Below, piece after piece: positions 1 to 8,247 of a stretch of DNA of 64,000 nucleotides. Under the pieces are notes generated by a model. The model saw only the letters and a program-made list of their open reading frames with translations. It was not told where the DNA came from and did no database searches. The DNA lies in assembly GCF_003347635.1 (NCBI RefSeq), contig NZ_QDFY01000001.1, positions 62,001 through 126,000 on the forward strand, given 5' to 3'. The number at the start of each line of letters is the position of its first letter. The stretch's first letter is position 1. The stretch comes from Sphingosinicella terrae. Lineage in GTDB: Bacteria; Pseudomonadota; Alphaproteobacteria; Sphingomonadales; Sphingomonadaceae. The position numbers were made by a program, and so were the translations under genes.

Positions 1-1220
1 CTGTGCGTCTCCAGCGTCTCGGCAAGGAACATCTCCTTGGAGAGAAAGCCGTTGAGCAGGGGCACGCCCGCCATCGCCGCAGCCGCGACCATGGCAAGGG
101 TGGCGGTGATCGGCATGAACCGGAACAGCCCGTTCAGCCGCCGCAGGTCCCGCGTGCCGGTCTCGTGGTCGACGATCCCGGCGGCCATGAACAAGGATGC
201 CTTGAAGGTGGCGTGATTGAGCGTGTGGAAGATCGCCGCGACCGCCGCCAGCGGCGTGCCGAGGCCGAGGAGGAGGGTGATGAGGCCGAGATGGCTGATC
301 GTGGAATAAGCGAGCAGGCCTTTGAGATCCTGCTGGAACATCGCCGACCAGGCCCCGAACAGGAAAGTCGCCAGACCGGTGGTGGAGACGATCGTGTACC
401 AAAGATCGGTACCGGCGAGGACCGGCCAGAGCCTGATCATGACGAAGATGCCCGCTTTCACCATCGTCGCCGAGTGGAGATAGGCGGAGACCGGAGTCGG
501 CGCGGCCATGGCGTGAGGCAGCCAGAAATGGAACGGGAATTGCGCGCTCTTGGTGAAGCAGCCGATCAGGATCAGGATCAGCGCCGGAGCGTAGAGAGGG
601 CTGCCCTTGATGGCGTCCGCCGAGGCGAGGACGATGTCGAGATCGTAGCTGCCCGCGATCTTGCCGATCAGCAGCACCCCGAGCAGCAGGCACAGCCCAC
701 CGGCCGCAGTGACGATGAGCGCCATGCGCGCGCCGTCGCGGGCGCTCTGATTGTGATGCCAGTAGCCGATCAGGAGGAAGGAGAAGAGGCTGGTCATCTC
801 CCAGAAGAAGGCGAGCTGGACTAGGTTGCCCGACATGACCAGCCCGAGCATCGAGCCCATGAAAGCGAGCAGGAAGGAGAAGAAGCGCGGGACCGGATCC
901 TCGGCGGACATATAGTAGCGGGCGTAGATGACGACGAGCAAGCCGACGGCGAGCACCAGGAAGGCGAACACCCAGGAAAGGCCGTCCAGCCGGATCAGCA
1001 GGTCGAGCCCGAGCGACGGCAGCCATTCGACCTCCGAACGGAGCGCCGTTCCGGCCGGCAGCCGCGCGTAGAGGAGGATGGCGACGAGGGTGCCGCCAAG
1101 GGCCACGGCCCCCGCCAGCACGCCGGCCGTATTGCGGGCGTGGACGGGAAGGAAGGCGGCGGCAAGGCTCCCGGCGAAGGGAAGCGCAAGCATCAGCCAC
1201 ATAAGGCCCTGATCGGTCAC
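1..1220 (-). CDS. mrpA: Monovalent cation/H+ antiporter subunit A (MrpA/PhaA type), 5' part
   Basis: This is the N-terminal 406 residues of a multi-spanning membrane protein of the MrpA/NuoL family, which forms part of a Na+(K+)/H+ antiporter in the cytoplasmic membrane. Reading from a GTG at 1220, preceded by AGGAGA, it shows a run of hydrophobic helices and family signatures: FFWEMTSLFSFLLIGYWH near residue 125, TKSAQFPFHFWLPHAMAAPT near 210-230 with the conserved Lys, HSATMVKAG near 240, and LAYSTISHLG near 290. Homologues in related bacteria are roughly 800-950 residues and often fuse MrpA to MrpB; the rest lies beyond the left edge. NuoL is the nearest alternative, but no other nuo or mrp gene is visible here, so the choice rests on sequence style. 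Confidence 0.85.
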   Translation of the reverse strand, partial: MTDQGLMWLMLALPFAGSLAAAFLPVHARNTAGVLAGAVALGGTLVAILLYARLPAGTALRSEVEWLPSLGLDLLIRLDGLSWVFAFLVLAVGLLVVIYARYYMSAEDPVPRFFSFLLAFMGSMLGLVMSGNLVQLAFFWEMTSLFSFLLIGYWHHNQSARDGARMALIVTAAGGLCLLLGVLLIGKIAGSYDLDIVLASADAIKGSPLYAPALILILIGCFTKSAQFPFHFWLPHAMAAPTPVSAYLHSATMVKAGIFVMIRLWPVLAGTDLWYTIVSTTGLATFLFGAWSAMFQQDLKGLLAYSTISHLGLITLLLGLGTPLAAVAAIFHTLNHATFKASLFMAAGIVDHETGTRDLRRLNGLFRFMPITATLAMVAAAAMAGVPLLNGFLSKEMFLAETLETH

Positions 1221-1413
1221 CTTTTCTCCTCATCCGCGCACGTACCCGCGGCGGCGACGGCTCACCCTTAAGCCGCGGGATGACCGCGGCAACCCAAACG
1301 TCCATCCGATCCGATCCGTTCTCCATCTTTCCTCCGGGCGCGACGAACGAAGAGGATGAGGAGCAAATCGTGACGGCGCCGGCCGCGCTGGCGCGCGGCC
1401 GGACGTCGGAAGA

Positions 1414-1770
1414 TCAGGAAAGCGGCGGTGCGCGCGGCGCGTAAGGCCGGGCCCCGGGCGGCGAGGCCGGCAGGCCGGCAAGGAAAGGTTGCTGCGGCAT
1501 CGGTGCCTGCGGCACTGCGGACATCGCCGCGATCGGATCCGGCCATGCCGCCGGAGCGGGGCCGTCCAAGTCGCCGAGCGTGTCCTCTTCCTCCGCGGCG
1601 AGCGCGCGGCCGGGTGCCAGCGAGACGTCGGACGTGGCGGCGCTGAAGGCCGAACCGGATATCCTCTCGATCGGCGAGCCGACCGGAAGCAGCGCATGCG
1701 CGAAGATGGCGGCAAGGATCAGCCACAGGGTCGCGATCGTGGATCGCTGCTGCCGCGCCGCCTCCGCCAT
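1414..1770 (-). CDS. Hypothetical small protein with one N-terminal membrane helix
   Basis: This 118-residue protein is not recognised. The chosen ATG has a strong ribosome-binding site (GGAAGG five bases upstream); a longer reading from 1791 or 1848 lacks one. Residues about 8-30 (TLWLILAAIFAHALLPVG) form a single hydrophobic segment that may be an uncleaved anchor or signal. The rest is an Ala/Pro-rich low-complexity tail (PQAPMPQQPFLAGLPASPPG) with an acidic stretch. It lies upstream of mrpA on the same strand with about 190 bases between them, so it could be a separate transcript. The low-complexity tail leaves open that this is not a real gene. Confidence 0.4.
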   Translation of the reverse strand: MAEAARQQRSTIATLWLILAAIFAHALLPVGSPIERISGSAFSAATSDVSLAPGRALAAEEEDTLGDLDGPAPAAWPDPIAAMSAVPQAPMPQQPFLAGLPASPPGARPYAPRAPPLS

Positions 1771-2028
1771 CCCTTCCTTCCGCTCGCCCATGTCGTGCAT
1801 GTAGGCCGGGAACAGCGGATCGCAAACGATTCGCGGACGAGCCGGCACTGGCTGCCCCTCCGCCCGCTACATCATGTCCCACCGGAAGAGGATCGAGCTC
1901 GCCCTCGTCGGTCCCGCGATCGCGCTCGGCCCGACCGCCCTCGTCGCCAGCCAGGCGAGCGCGGGAAGGCGGTCGGAGCCGACGGTCCAGCCGCCGTTCA
2001 AGACTCTGCTATAGCCTCGGGGCCCGCA

Positions 2029-3345
2029 TCATGCCCGGCGCCAGGTGGTGCCCGCGGGGCCGTCCTCGAGCAGGACCCCTTCGTCGGCCAGCACCGCCCG
2101 GATCCGGTCGGCCTCCGCGAAGTCGCGGCGCTTCTTCGCCTCGGTCCGCTCGGCGACGAGGCCGTCGATGCGCGCATCGCCCTCGCCCTGGAACCAGCTC
2201 ACCTGCGTCTCGCCGAGCAGCCCGAGCAGAGCGCCGCTGGCCCGCAGAACCGGCGCATCCTCGATCGCCGACAGGCGCGCCAGCGCGAGAGGCGTGTTGA
2301 GATCGTCGGCCAGCGCCTCGACGACGCCGGCGTCGACGGTGCCCGGCGCGGCATCGCCGGCGGTGCGGTAGAGCCGGTCGAGCGTCGCCTTGCTCTGGGC
2401 GATGAGCGAGAACGACCATTCGAGCGGCTGGCGGTAATGGGCGGAGAGCAAGGCGAAGCGCAGAGTCTCGCCCTTATGGCCCTCGGCGAGCAGGTCCGCC
2501 ACGCTGACGACGTTGCCGAGGCTCTTCGACATCTTTTCGCCGCCGGCCATCGACAGGAAGCCGTTATGGACCCAGTAGCGGGCGAGCGGCGCGCCGCCAT
2601 GGGCGCAGCGGCTCTGGGCGATCTCGTTCTCGTGGTGAGGGAAGATGAGGTCGAGCCCGCCGCCATGAATGTCGATCGTGCGGCCGAGATGGCGCTCGAT
2701 CATCGCCGAGCATTCGATGTGCCAGCCCGGGCGGCCGCGGCCCCAGGGCGAATCCCAGCCGATTACGCCTTCGGACGACGGCTTCCACAGCACGAAGTCG
2801 GCGGGATCCTTCTTGTAGGAAGCGACCTCGACCCGCGCGCCGGCGATCATCGCCTCGCGGTCGCGCCGGCCCAGCGCGCCATAAGCCGGGTCGGACGGGA
2901 CGTGGAAGAGGACGTGACCATCCGCCTCATAGGCGTTGCCGCCCTCGATCAGCCGGCCGATCATCGCGACCATCTCGGCGACATGCTCGGTCGCGTGCGG
3001 CGCGATGGTCGGCGGCGCGACTCCGAGCGCGCCCATGTCGTCGAGGTAGAAGCGCTCGAACCGGTCGGTGATCGCCGATGGATCGACTCCTTCCGCGCGT
3101 GCCGCCTCGATGATCTTGTCGTCGACGTCGGTGACGTTGCGCGCATAGACCAGGCTGTCCCGTCCGTAGACGTGGCGCAGGAGCCGGGCGAGCACGTCGA
3201 AGACGACGGCGGGGCGGGCATTGCCGATATGGGCGCGATTGTAGACGGTCGGTCCGCAAACGTACATCGTCACCCGGCCGGGATCGGCGGGCTCGAACAG
3301 GCGCTTCTCCCGCGCCATCGTGTCGTGGAGCCGGATGTCGATCAT
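2029..3345 (-). CDS. cysS: Cysteine--tRNA ligase
   Basis: A class I aminoacyl-tRNA synthetase of 438 residues that charges tRNA-Cys with cysteine in the cytoplasm. It has the expected N-terminal signature [18 protein letters not shown] (HIGN at 39-42), the zinc-site region around [13 protein letters not shown] and [15 protein letters not shown], and a KMSKS loop at 271-275 ([10 protein letters not shown]). The C-terminal helical bundle is present, so the gene is intact and of normal length. Its ATG overlaps the TGA of the upstream cvpA gene by four bases (ATGA), which points to one transcript and translational coupling. Confidence 0.97.
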   Translation of the reverse strand: MIDIRLHDTMAREKRLFEPADPGRVTMYVCGPTVYNRAHIGNARPAVVFDVLARLLRHVYGRDSLVYARNVTDVDDKIIEAARAEGVDPSAITDRFERFYLDDMGALGVAPPTIAPHATEHVAEMVAMIGRLIEGGNAYEADGHVLFHVPSDPAYGALGRRDREAMIAGARVEVASYKKDPADFVLWKPSSEGVIGWDSPWGRGRPGWHIECSAMIERHLGRTIDIHGGGLDLIFPHHENEIAQSRCAHGGAPLARYWVHNGFLSMAGGEKMSKSLGNVVSVADLLAEGHKGETLRFALLSAHYRQPLEWSFSLIAQSKATLDRLYRTAGDAAPGTVDAGVVEALADDLNTPLALARLSAIEDAPVLRASGALLGLLGETQVSWFQGEGDARIDGLVAERTEAKKRRDFAEADRIRAVLADEGVLLEDGPAGTTWRRA

Positions 3346-3875
3346 TGGTCTTGGCTGGGCCGGCTTTTGGCCTCCGGGTCCGGTCCGCGCTGATACTCGA
3401 CCACGTCGACGATGGTCTCGCCGCTGGCGTGGAGCAGGGCATAAGTGCGCGAGTTCGACATCCATTCCGGACGGGCCGCGGCGCGGCCCCAGATCATGTC
3501 GTAGACGAAGTTGAGCGCGAGATAGAGCAGGGTCGCCGCGATCAGCCCCTTGAGCGCGCCGAAGCCGGCGCCGAGCACCCGGTCGATCGGGCCGACGACC
3601 GAGCCTCGCACCCGGCTGCCGAGGCGGCGCGAGGCGAGCTTGCCGAGCAGGAAGACGAGGCCGAAGACGAGGGCGAAGGCGAGCAGCCAGGCGCCGCTGC
3701 CGACCGGCCCGGCGAGGAGGGCAGCGACCGGAGCGTGAAAATAGAAGAGCGCGACGATCGCCAGGATCCAGGCGATCAGCGACAGCAGCTCGGCGACGAA
3801 GCCGCGCAGGAAGCCGAACAGGATCCCGGCTCCGACGAGCAGGAGGACGAGGATGTCGAGCGCGGTCAGGGCCAT
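3342..3875 (-). CDS. cvpA: CvpA family membrane protein
   Basis: A 177-residue CvpA-family protein with four hydrophobic segments ([69 protein letters not shown]). CvpA is named for colicin V production in Escherichia coli; its molecular role in the inner membrane is not settled. The start MALTALDI is chosen because longer in-frame readings add a basic non-membrane leader; no clear Shine-Dalgarno sequence is seen. The stop codon overlaps the cysS start, and in many alphaproteobacteria cvpA sits beside unrelated housekeeping genes in the same way. Confidence 0.88.
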   Translation of the reverse strand: MALTALDILVLLLVGAGILFGFLRGFVAELLSLIAWILAIVALFYFHAPVAALLAGPVGSGAWLLAFALVFGLVFLLGKLASRRLGSRVRGSVVGPIDRVLGAGFGALKGLIAATLLYLALNFVYDMIWGRAAARPEWMSNSRTYALLHASGETIVDVVEYQRGPDPEAKSRPSQDQ

Positions 3876-4036
3876 GCGCCGCAGGTAATGCAGGCGCGGC
3901 GTGAGGGAAAGCGGGGATGATGGCGTCGGCGGCGCGCGCACGCGCCGGATGATCGCGCTCGCCTTTGTCTGCCGGAACTTCGCGTTCGTCGCCGGGTTCT
4001 CCGGCCGGCAGTTTCGTCCCTGTAAGGAGTTCCGAT

Positions 4037-5494
4037 TTGAGGCTTAAAGCGTTCCTCGCCGTCACCCTCTCGCTGGCCGCGGTCGGCTGCGCCAGCTCCG
4101 GGCTGGTCGGCAGCGGCGACACCCGGTCGATCGCCCCCGGCATCGCCCAGCAGGCGGCCCAGCAGCACGAGCAGGTGCTCGCCGAATTCGGCGGCGCCGA
4201 AAGCGGCCGCCGCGCGGCCTACGTCTCGGCGGTCGGCGGCCGAATCGCGGCCCAGAGCGGCGTCGCGCCGGGCGGCTTCCGCTTTACCACCCTCAACTCG
4301 CCGGTGATGAACGCCTTCGCCGTCCCCGGCGGCTATATCTACATCACCAGGCAAATGCTGGGCCTGATGAACAGCGAGGCCGAGCTCGCTTCGGTGCTCG
4401 GCCACGAAGCCGGGCACATCACCGCCGATCACAGTGCGGAGCGCCAGAATCGCAGCCTCTGGACGCAGCTCGGCGCGGCGCTGCTCGGCGCGGTCAGCGG
4501 CTCGGGCGATCTCGCCCAGATCGCCGCCCAGGGGGCGCAGATCTGGACGTTGAGCTATTCGCGAAGCCAGGAGCTGGAGGCCGACGATCTCGGCGTGCGC
4601 ACCATGAGCGGCGCCGGCTACGATCCGCTCCAATCGCCGCGAATGCTCGCCTCGCTCGGTGCCTGGACCGATCTCGAGACGCGCTTCGTCGGCCGCGACC
4701 AGGATGCCCGGGCGGTGCCCTCCTGGGCGCGCACCCATCCCCTCTCGAGCGAGCGGGTCGGGCGGGCGACGGACAGGGCCCGGGCGACCGGCCGCGCCGG
4801 CCAGGGCCTGGTCAATCGCGACCAGCATCTCGAGGCGCTGGACGGCATGATCTTCGACGACGACCCGGCCCAGGGCGTCATCGACGGACGCGATTTCCGC
4901 CACCCCGATCTGCGGCTCGCCTTCACCGTCCCCCAAGGCTTCGGCATCCAGAATGGCGGACGCGCCGTCTCGATCGCCGGCACGTCCGGACAGGCGCAGT
5001 TCTCAACGGGCGCCTATGACGGCAATCTCGATGCCTATATCGGCCGGGTCTTCCAGGCGCTGGCCGGGCAGCAGGGTCAGGTCCAGGTCCCGCAGACCCG
5101 CACCACCCAGGTGAACGGGCTGCGCGCGGCGACCGCGACGGCGCGCATGCAGGCGCAGCAAGGGATGCTCGACGTCACCGTCTTCGCCTACGAGTTCGCC
5201 CGCGACCGCGCCTTTCATTTCGTCACGGTGACGCCGGCAGGGCAGGGGCTGGGGCCGTTCTCGACCATGGTCCAGTCGCTGCGGCGGCTTACCGCGCAGG
5301 AGGCGGCGGCGATCCGTCCGCGCGTCATCGACATCGTCACCGTCGGCGCCGGCGACTCGGTCGACAGCCTCGCCCGGCGCATGGCCTATGACAGCTATCA
5401 GGTGGAGCGATTCCGGATCCTCAACGGCCTGGCCGCCGGCGACTCGCTGCAGCGGGGGCAGCGGGTCAAGCTGGTCGTCTGGGGAAGCCGCTGA
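4037..5494 (+). CDS. M48 family metalloprotease lipoprotein with C-terminal LysM-like region
   Basis: A predicted 485-residue periplasmic zinc protease. Translation most likely starts at TTG 4037, seven bases after AAGGAG; this gives a lipoprotein signal with lipobox AVGC, so the protein should be anchored by its lipid at about Cys 17. The HEAGH zinc motif is at 123-127 and the third ligand is probably Glu 181 in ELEADD. This layout resembles BepA/LoiP-type quality-control proteases that act on outer-membrane proteins. The C-terminal 45 residues ([16 protein letters not shown] to [10 protein letters not shown]) look like a LysM-type domain, suggesting peptidoglycan contact. It is divergent from cvpA-cysS and ends in a strong hairpin. 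Confidence 0.88.
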   Translation: MRLKAFLAVTLSLAAVGCASSGLVGSGDTRSIAPGIAQQAAQQHEQVLAEFGGAESGRRAAYVSAVGGRIAAQSGVAPGGFRFTTLNSPVMNAFAVPGGYIYITRQMLGLMNSEAELASVLGHEAGHITADHSAERQNRSLWTQLGAALLGAVSGSGDLAQIAAQGAQIWTLSYSRSQELEADDLGVRTMSGAGYDPLQSPRMLASLGAWTDLETRFVGRDQDARAVPSWARTHPLSSERVGRATDRARATGRAGQGLVNRDQHLEALDGMIFDDDPAQGVIDGRDFRHPDLRLAFTVPQGFGIQNGGRAVSIAGTSGQAQFSTGAYDGNLDAYIGRVFQALAGQQGQVQVPQTRTTQVNGLRAATATARMQAQQGMLDVTVFAYEFARDRAFHFVTVTPAGQGLGPFSTMVQSLRRLTAQEAAAIRPRVIDIVTVGAGDSVDSLARRMAYDSYQVERFRILNGLAAGDSLQRGQRVKLVVWGSR

Positions 5495-5530
5495 GCGTCC
5501 TTCGCGGCGCGGCTGCTGCTCAATGAGAAA

Positions 5531-5556
5531 GGGCGGCGGAATTGCTTCCGCCGCCC
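5531..5556. terminator. Bidirectional hairpin between M48 protease and Flp pilin
   Basis: A perfect 11-bp stem GGGCGGCGGAA / TTCCGCCGCCC with a 4-base loop lies 36 bases after the protease stop and 24 bases after the convergent pilin stop. Short T-rich stretches follow on both strands (ATTCCTTTCG on plus, TTTCTC on minus), so it can serve both genes. Confidence 0.75.
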
Positions 5557-5580
5557 ATTCCTTTCGATCGAAATGTTGGC

Positions 5581-5748
5581 TTAGTCGGCCGACATCTCGG
5601 TCGCGACGCTGTTGAAGGTCGCGTTCAGGCTGCTGCCGAGGCCCTTCATGGCCGCGATGGCGGCAACCGCGATCAGAGCGGCGATCAGGCCGTATTCGAT
5701 GGCGGTCGCACCCTTGTTGTTCTTGATCAGCTTGCGAATGAAGTACAT
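5581..5748 (-). CDS. Flp family type IVb pilin (first copy)
   Basis: A 55-residue Flp/Fap-type pilin precursor. A short basic leader (MYFIRKLIKNNKG) precedes the prepilin peptidase cut after Gly, followed by ATAIEYGLIAALIAVAAIAA, the hydrophobic assembly helix with the conserved Glu five residues into the mature protein. The ATG has AGGAG seven bases upstream. Flp pilins are polymerised by the Tad/Cpa secretion machinery into adhesive pili; no tad or cpa gene is in this window, so the machinery would be encoded elsewhere. It is followed on the same strand order by a second pilin gene upstream. Confidence 0.93.
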   Translation of the reverse strand: MYFIRKLIKNNKGATAIEYGLIAALIAVAAIAAMKGLGSSLNATFNSVATEMSAD

Positions 5749-5863
5749 TTCCGGTCTCCTTGGTTCCACTCTGGAAGTCCACACTTCCCGCCGCCCTCAC
5801 TATATTCTGACAGGTCAGCGAGCTTTCCTTCTAGGCTGGGGAGGTTTCCAAATATTTAATACG

Positions 5864-6031
5864 TCAGCCGCCCCGCACCTCGTTCGACACATTGTCCCAC
5901 ATGTCGATCGTGGTCGTCGCGAAGAGATTGACGGCGCCGACCATGGCCAGGAACACCATGGCGAGGATCAGGCCATATTCGACGGCCGTAGCGCCCTGGT
6001 CGTTCTTGAATAGGTCGAGTAGACGCCGCAT
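5864..6031 (-). CDS. Flp family type IVb pilin (second copy)
   Basis: A second 55-residue Flp pilin precursor with leader MRRLLDLFKNDQG and mature start ATAVEYGLILAMVFLAMVG. It differs from the first copy throughout the C-terminal half (VNLFATTTIDMWDNVSNEV), so the pair is old rather than a fresh duplication. A GTG seven codons upstream (6052) is possible, but the ATG gives the usual leader length. The 115 bases between the two pilin genes can hold a separate promoter for the downstream copy. Confidence 0.9.
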   Translation of the reverse strand: MRRLLDLFKNDQGATAVEYGLILAMVFLAMVGAVNLFATTTIDMWDNVSNEVRGG

Positions 6032-6049
6032 CGTCTGGTCATCCCGCAG

Positions 6050-6070
6050 CACGGGCTACACTGACCCGTG
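6050..6070. promoter_or_regulatory. Inverted repeat upstream of the second Flp pilin
   Basis: CACGGG and CCCGTG are separated by nine bases, 19 bases upstream of the pilin ATG. It could be an operator or a leader hairpin; no known regulator motif was recognised. Confidence 0.3.
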
Positions 6071-6122
6071 ACGGTGAAATAAGGCCGCGGAAGTTAATGA
6101 AACCCTACCTCGGAGCGCTCAG

Positions 6123-6530
6123 TTGCAAAAAAAACCGACAATGACGGTGGTGGCTGCGGCGCTGATCGGAGAGAGCCGGCGGGTCCTGCTCCAGCAGCGC
6201 GCGCCGGGCCGGTCGATGGCCGGGCTCTGGGAATTTCCCGGCGGCAAGGTCGAGCCCGGCGAGCTGCCCGAGGCGGCGCTCGCCCGCGAGCTCGACGAGG
6301 AGCTCGGGATCCGGGTCGCTCCCGCCGACCTCGTTCCCGCCTGCTTCGCCAGTGCGCCGGTCGGCGGCGCCCACATGATCCTGCTTCTCTATCTCTGCCG
6401 CGTCTGGAGCGGCGACCCGCGCCCGCTCGATGCGAGCGCCCTCAAATGGCTGCGGCCGGCGGAGATGGTGCCCGACGAGATGCCGCCCGCGGACCGCCCG
6501 CTGGTCGCGATGCTGGAGCGCCTGCTCTAG
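6123..6530 (+). CDS. mutT: 8-oxo-dGTP diphosphatase (MutT-type Nudix hydrolase)
   Basis: A 135-residue Nudix protein that fits MutT, which hydrolyses 8-oxo-dGTP and so limits A:T to C:G transversions. The Nudix box runs from GGKVEPGE through ARELDEELGI, with the REx2EE core metal ligands intact, and WEFPGGK before it is typical of MutT. TTG 6123 is preceded by GGAG at seven bases; ATG 6141 gives a shorter product without a good ribosome-binding site. The stop overlaps the convergent methyltransferase stop by three bases. Confidence 0.82.
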   Translation: MQKKPTMTVVAAALIGESRRVLLQQRAPGRSMAGLWEFPGGKVEPGELPEAALARELDEELGIRVAPADLVPACFASAPVGGAHMILLLYLCRVWSGDPRPLDASALKWLRPAEMVPDEMPPADRPLVAMLERLL

Positions 6531-7411
6531 CCCTTCGACCGCAGCGCCTCGGCGAGGGAGGCCGCGGCGCTGCCGCGCCGGGCCGGCCGCGGCTGGTCGG
6601 GGGACGGCGCCCAGCCGCTGACATGGATGATCTCGAATCGCTCCGCGGTCTTGCCGTCGGCATCGGCCGCGGCGGCGAAGTCGACATGAGCGGCAGCAAG
6701 AGCCAGCCGGCCCAGAGGACGCGTCGATCGCTGCAGCAGGATGTTGGTCGCCCCCATGCCGCGCAGGTCGCGGACCAGCCCGCCGAGCGCGGCGAAGCGG
6801 ACGGTGACGCTCTCGACGTCGATCACCGGCAGCGCGAAGCCGGCGCGGCCGAGCAGATCGCCGGCGGCGCGGACGTCGATCTGCGGGTGGATGCGGGGCG
6901 CCGCGCCGCCCTCCGCCTCGTCGGCGGCGCGCATCGCCGAACGCAGGCGCGGCAGACTGCCGGCGCCGGCGAAAGCGGCCAGGAACAAACCGTCGGGCCG
7001 CAGCGCCCGCCGGATCAGGGTGAGCGCGCCGGGCAGGTCGTTGACGCTGTCGAGCGTGCCGACCGACACGATCAGGTCGAAGCTGGCGTCGGCGAAGGGG
7101 AGGCGGTCCTCGTCGCACCTGACGTCCGCCGCCGCGGCGAACAGGGCGCCATGATCGGCCGCAACGACCCTGATGCCGCGCTCGCGCAGCCGGCGGGTGA
7201 GATAGAGATCGCCGCTGCCGAGATCGAGCGCGTCGGTGAAATCGCGGCGGACGAGGTCCAGCCGCTCGATCAGCTCGTCGGCGACACGATGGTGGAGATA
7301 GAAGGTATCGCCGCCGCTTCCGGCGGCGCGATCGCGGCGCAGCCGCCGCAGCCCGCGGTCGAACGGTCCGTCCTGGGCCGATCCGGTGCTCGGCGATAAG
7401 CTGCCCGTCAT
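6527..7411 (-). CDS. Class I SAM-dependent methyltransferase (BioC/NDUFAF5-like)
   Basis: A 294-residue methyltransferase. The SAM-binding motif I is ALDLGSGDLYLTRRL near residue 65, followed by an acidic loop (VVAADHG) and the post-motif region FDLIVSVGTLDSVNDLPGA. The overall layout with an N-terminal FDRGLRRLRRDRA segment matches the alphaproteobacterial group related to BioC and to the mitochondrial complex I assembly factor NDUFAF5; no biotin gene is adjacent, so the substrate is unclear. ATG 7411 is chosen because GGAG lies five bases upstream, ahead of an alternative GTG at 7435. Confidence 0.78.
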   Translation of the reverse strand: MTGSLSPSTGSAQDGPFDRGLRRLRRDRAAGSGGDTFYLHHRVADELIERLDLVRRDFTDALDLGSGDLYLTRRLRERGIRVVAADHGALFAAAADVRCDEDRLPFADASFDLIVSVGTLDSVNDLPGALTLIRRALRPDGLFLAAFAGAGSLPRLRSAMRAADEAEGGAAPRIHPQIDVRAAGDLLGRAGFALPVIDVESVTVRFAALGGLVRDLRGMGATNILLQRSTRPLGRLALAAAHVDFAAAADADGKTAERFEIIHVSGWAPSPDQPRPARRGSAAASLAEALRSKG

Positions 7412-7611
7412 CTCCGCTCCGGCTTGGCCTGGCACATCGCTGCGCCTCTAATGCCCCCTCGCCGCCGCGCCTAGAGCATCGCTCCCCTCTCGCACCTGGG
7501 CCTGAACCGATAGCGGCTCCGTCACGGCGCCTCCACCTGGTCCGGACAGGCTCTAGCTGCCGTCGCGCTCGCCGGTTGCGGCCGGACGATCGGCGCGCCA
7601 TCTAGCGCGCG

Positions 7612-8022
7612 ATGGACGCCGCTTCACCCTCCCGTTCCGGCTCGTCCCGGCGCGTGATCCTCGTGGCAGGTGCGCTACTCGGCGGATCCGGCATCATCCT
7701 CGGCGCCTTCGCGGCGCATGCGCTGAAGGAGGTCCTTTCGCCGCAGCAGTCCGGCTGGTGGCAGACCGCGGTCCAGTATCAGATGTGGCAGGCCCTCGCT
7801 CTGCTCCTGGTCGCCGCGCTGCCGCTGCGCCGGCCGGCCGTGCCGGCCCTCGGCCTCGGGATCGGCGTGCTGATCTTCTCCGGATCGCTCTACATGATGG
7901 CGCTTGGCCTGCCCCGCTGGCTCGGCGCGGTGGCTCCCGTGGGCGGCGGTCTCATGATCGGCGGCTGGCTGGCGCTGGCATGGCAGGCGCTGCGCCGCTC
8001 CCGGACTCGGCCTGGCGACTGA
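7612..8022 (+). CDS. DUF423 family membrane protein (YgdD-like)
   Basis: A 136-residue inner-membrane protein with four hydrophobic segments. DUF423 signatures are LGGSGIILGAFAAHALK near residue 25, a WWQTAVQYQMWQALALL segment, and GSLYMMALGLPRWLGAVAPVGG followed by GWLALAW. The biochemical function of this family is not established. The reading starts at the ATG at 7612; the roughly 200 bases upstream hold no gene. Downstream, 225 bases carry the regulatory signals of the next operon. Confidence 0.88.
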   Translation: MDAASPSRSGSSRRVILVAGALLGGSGIILGAFAAHALKEVLSPQQSGWWQTAVQYQMWQALALLLVAALPLRRPAVPALGLGIGVLIFSGSLYMMALGLPRWLGAVAPVGGGLMIGGWLALAWQALRRSRTRPGD

Positions 8023-8032
8023 GCCCGAACGG

Positions 8033-8069
8033 CTGTCCGATCGCGGACAGGACTGTCCGGAAGCGGACA
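8033..8069 (+). promoter_or_regulatory. Two tandem dyads, putative enhancer-binding-protein sites
   Basis: CTGTCCG-ATCG-CGGACAG (8033-8050, perfect) and TGTCCG-GAAG-CGGACA (8054-8069, perfect) share the form TGTCCG-N4-CGGACA. Their centres are 20 bases apart, about two helical turns, and sit roughly 75 and 95 bases before the transcription start expected from the sigma-54 element at 8112. This is the usual arrangement for a sigma-54 activator. The regulator itself is not in the window. Confidence 0.7.
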
Positions 8070-8111
8070 CCTGGGAGGCGTCGTCGAGTCGCGCGGCACC
8101 TGATCTGATCA

Positions 8112-8127
8112 TGGCACGGCTCTTGCT
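8112..8127 (+). promoter_or_regulatory. Sigma-54 (RpoN) type -24/-12 promoter
   Basis: TGGCACG-GCTC-TTGCT matches the sigma-54 consensus TGGCACG-N4-TTGCW, with the invariant GG and GC ten bases apart. Transcription would begin near 8138 and run into the PCMT-like and tolC genes. Confidence 0.75.
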
Positions 8128-8212
8128 GCTCGAGGGTGGCATGACCTTCCTACTCTCCGCTTGGCGATGCGCGCCCTTGCCGATAAAAGCCGCAGGGGCC
8201 CACAAGTGTGTT

Positions 8213-8233
8213 GCGCAACTAAGACAGTTGTGC
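8213..8233 (+). promoter_or_regulatory. Imperfect inverted repeat just before the PCMT-like gene
   Basis: GCGCAACT and AGTTGTGC, one mismatch, are separated by five bases and end about six bases before the AGGTGG ribosome-binding site. It may be a repressor operator or an RNA hairpin controlling translation. Confidence 0.35.
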
Positions 8234-8247
8234 GAGTAGGTGGAACG

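Noticed and set aside
1874-2014. 46-codon plus-strand frame resembling a signal peptide (ALVASQASA)
   Set aside because: No ribosome-binding site, no recognisable mature part and only Ala/Leu-rich composition, which arises easily here. It lies in the 258-base gap between two minus-strand genes.
1489-3393. Long open frame of over 600 codons on the plus strand opposite cysS
   Set aside because: It is the antisense shadow of cysS in GC-rich sequence: Arg/Asp/Glu/Ala-rich, no domain, no ribosome-binding site. The same holds for long frames opposite hemB and the spermidine-synthase-like gene (18227-20863), the hybrid kinase (56935-59889) and the ast genes (35947-37530).
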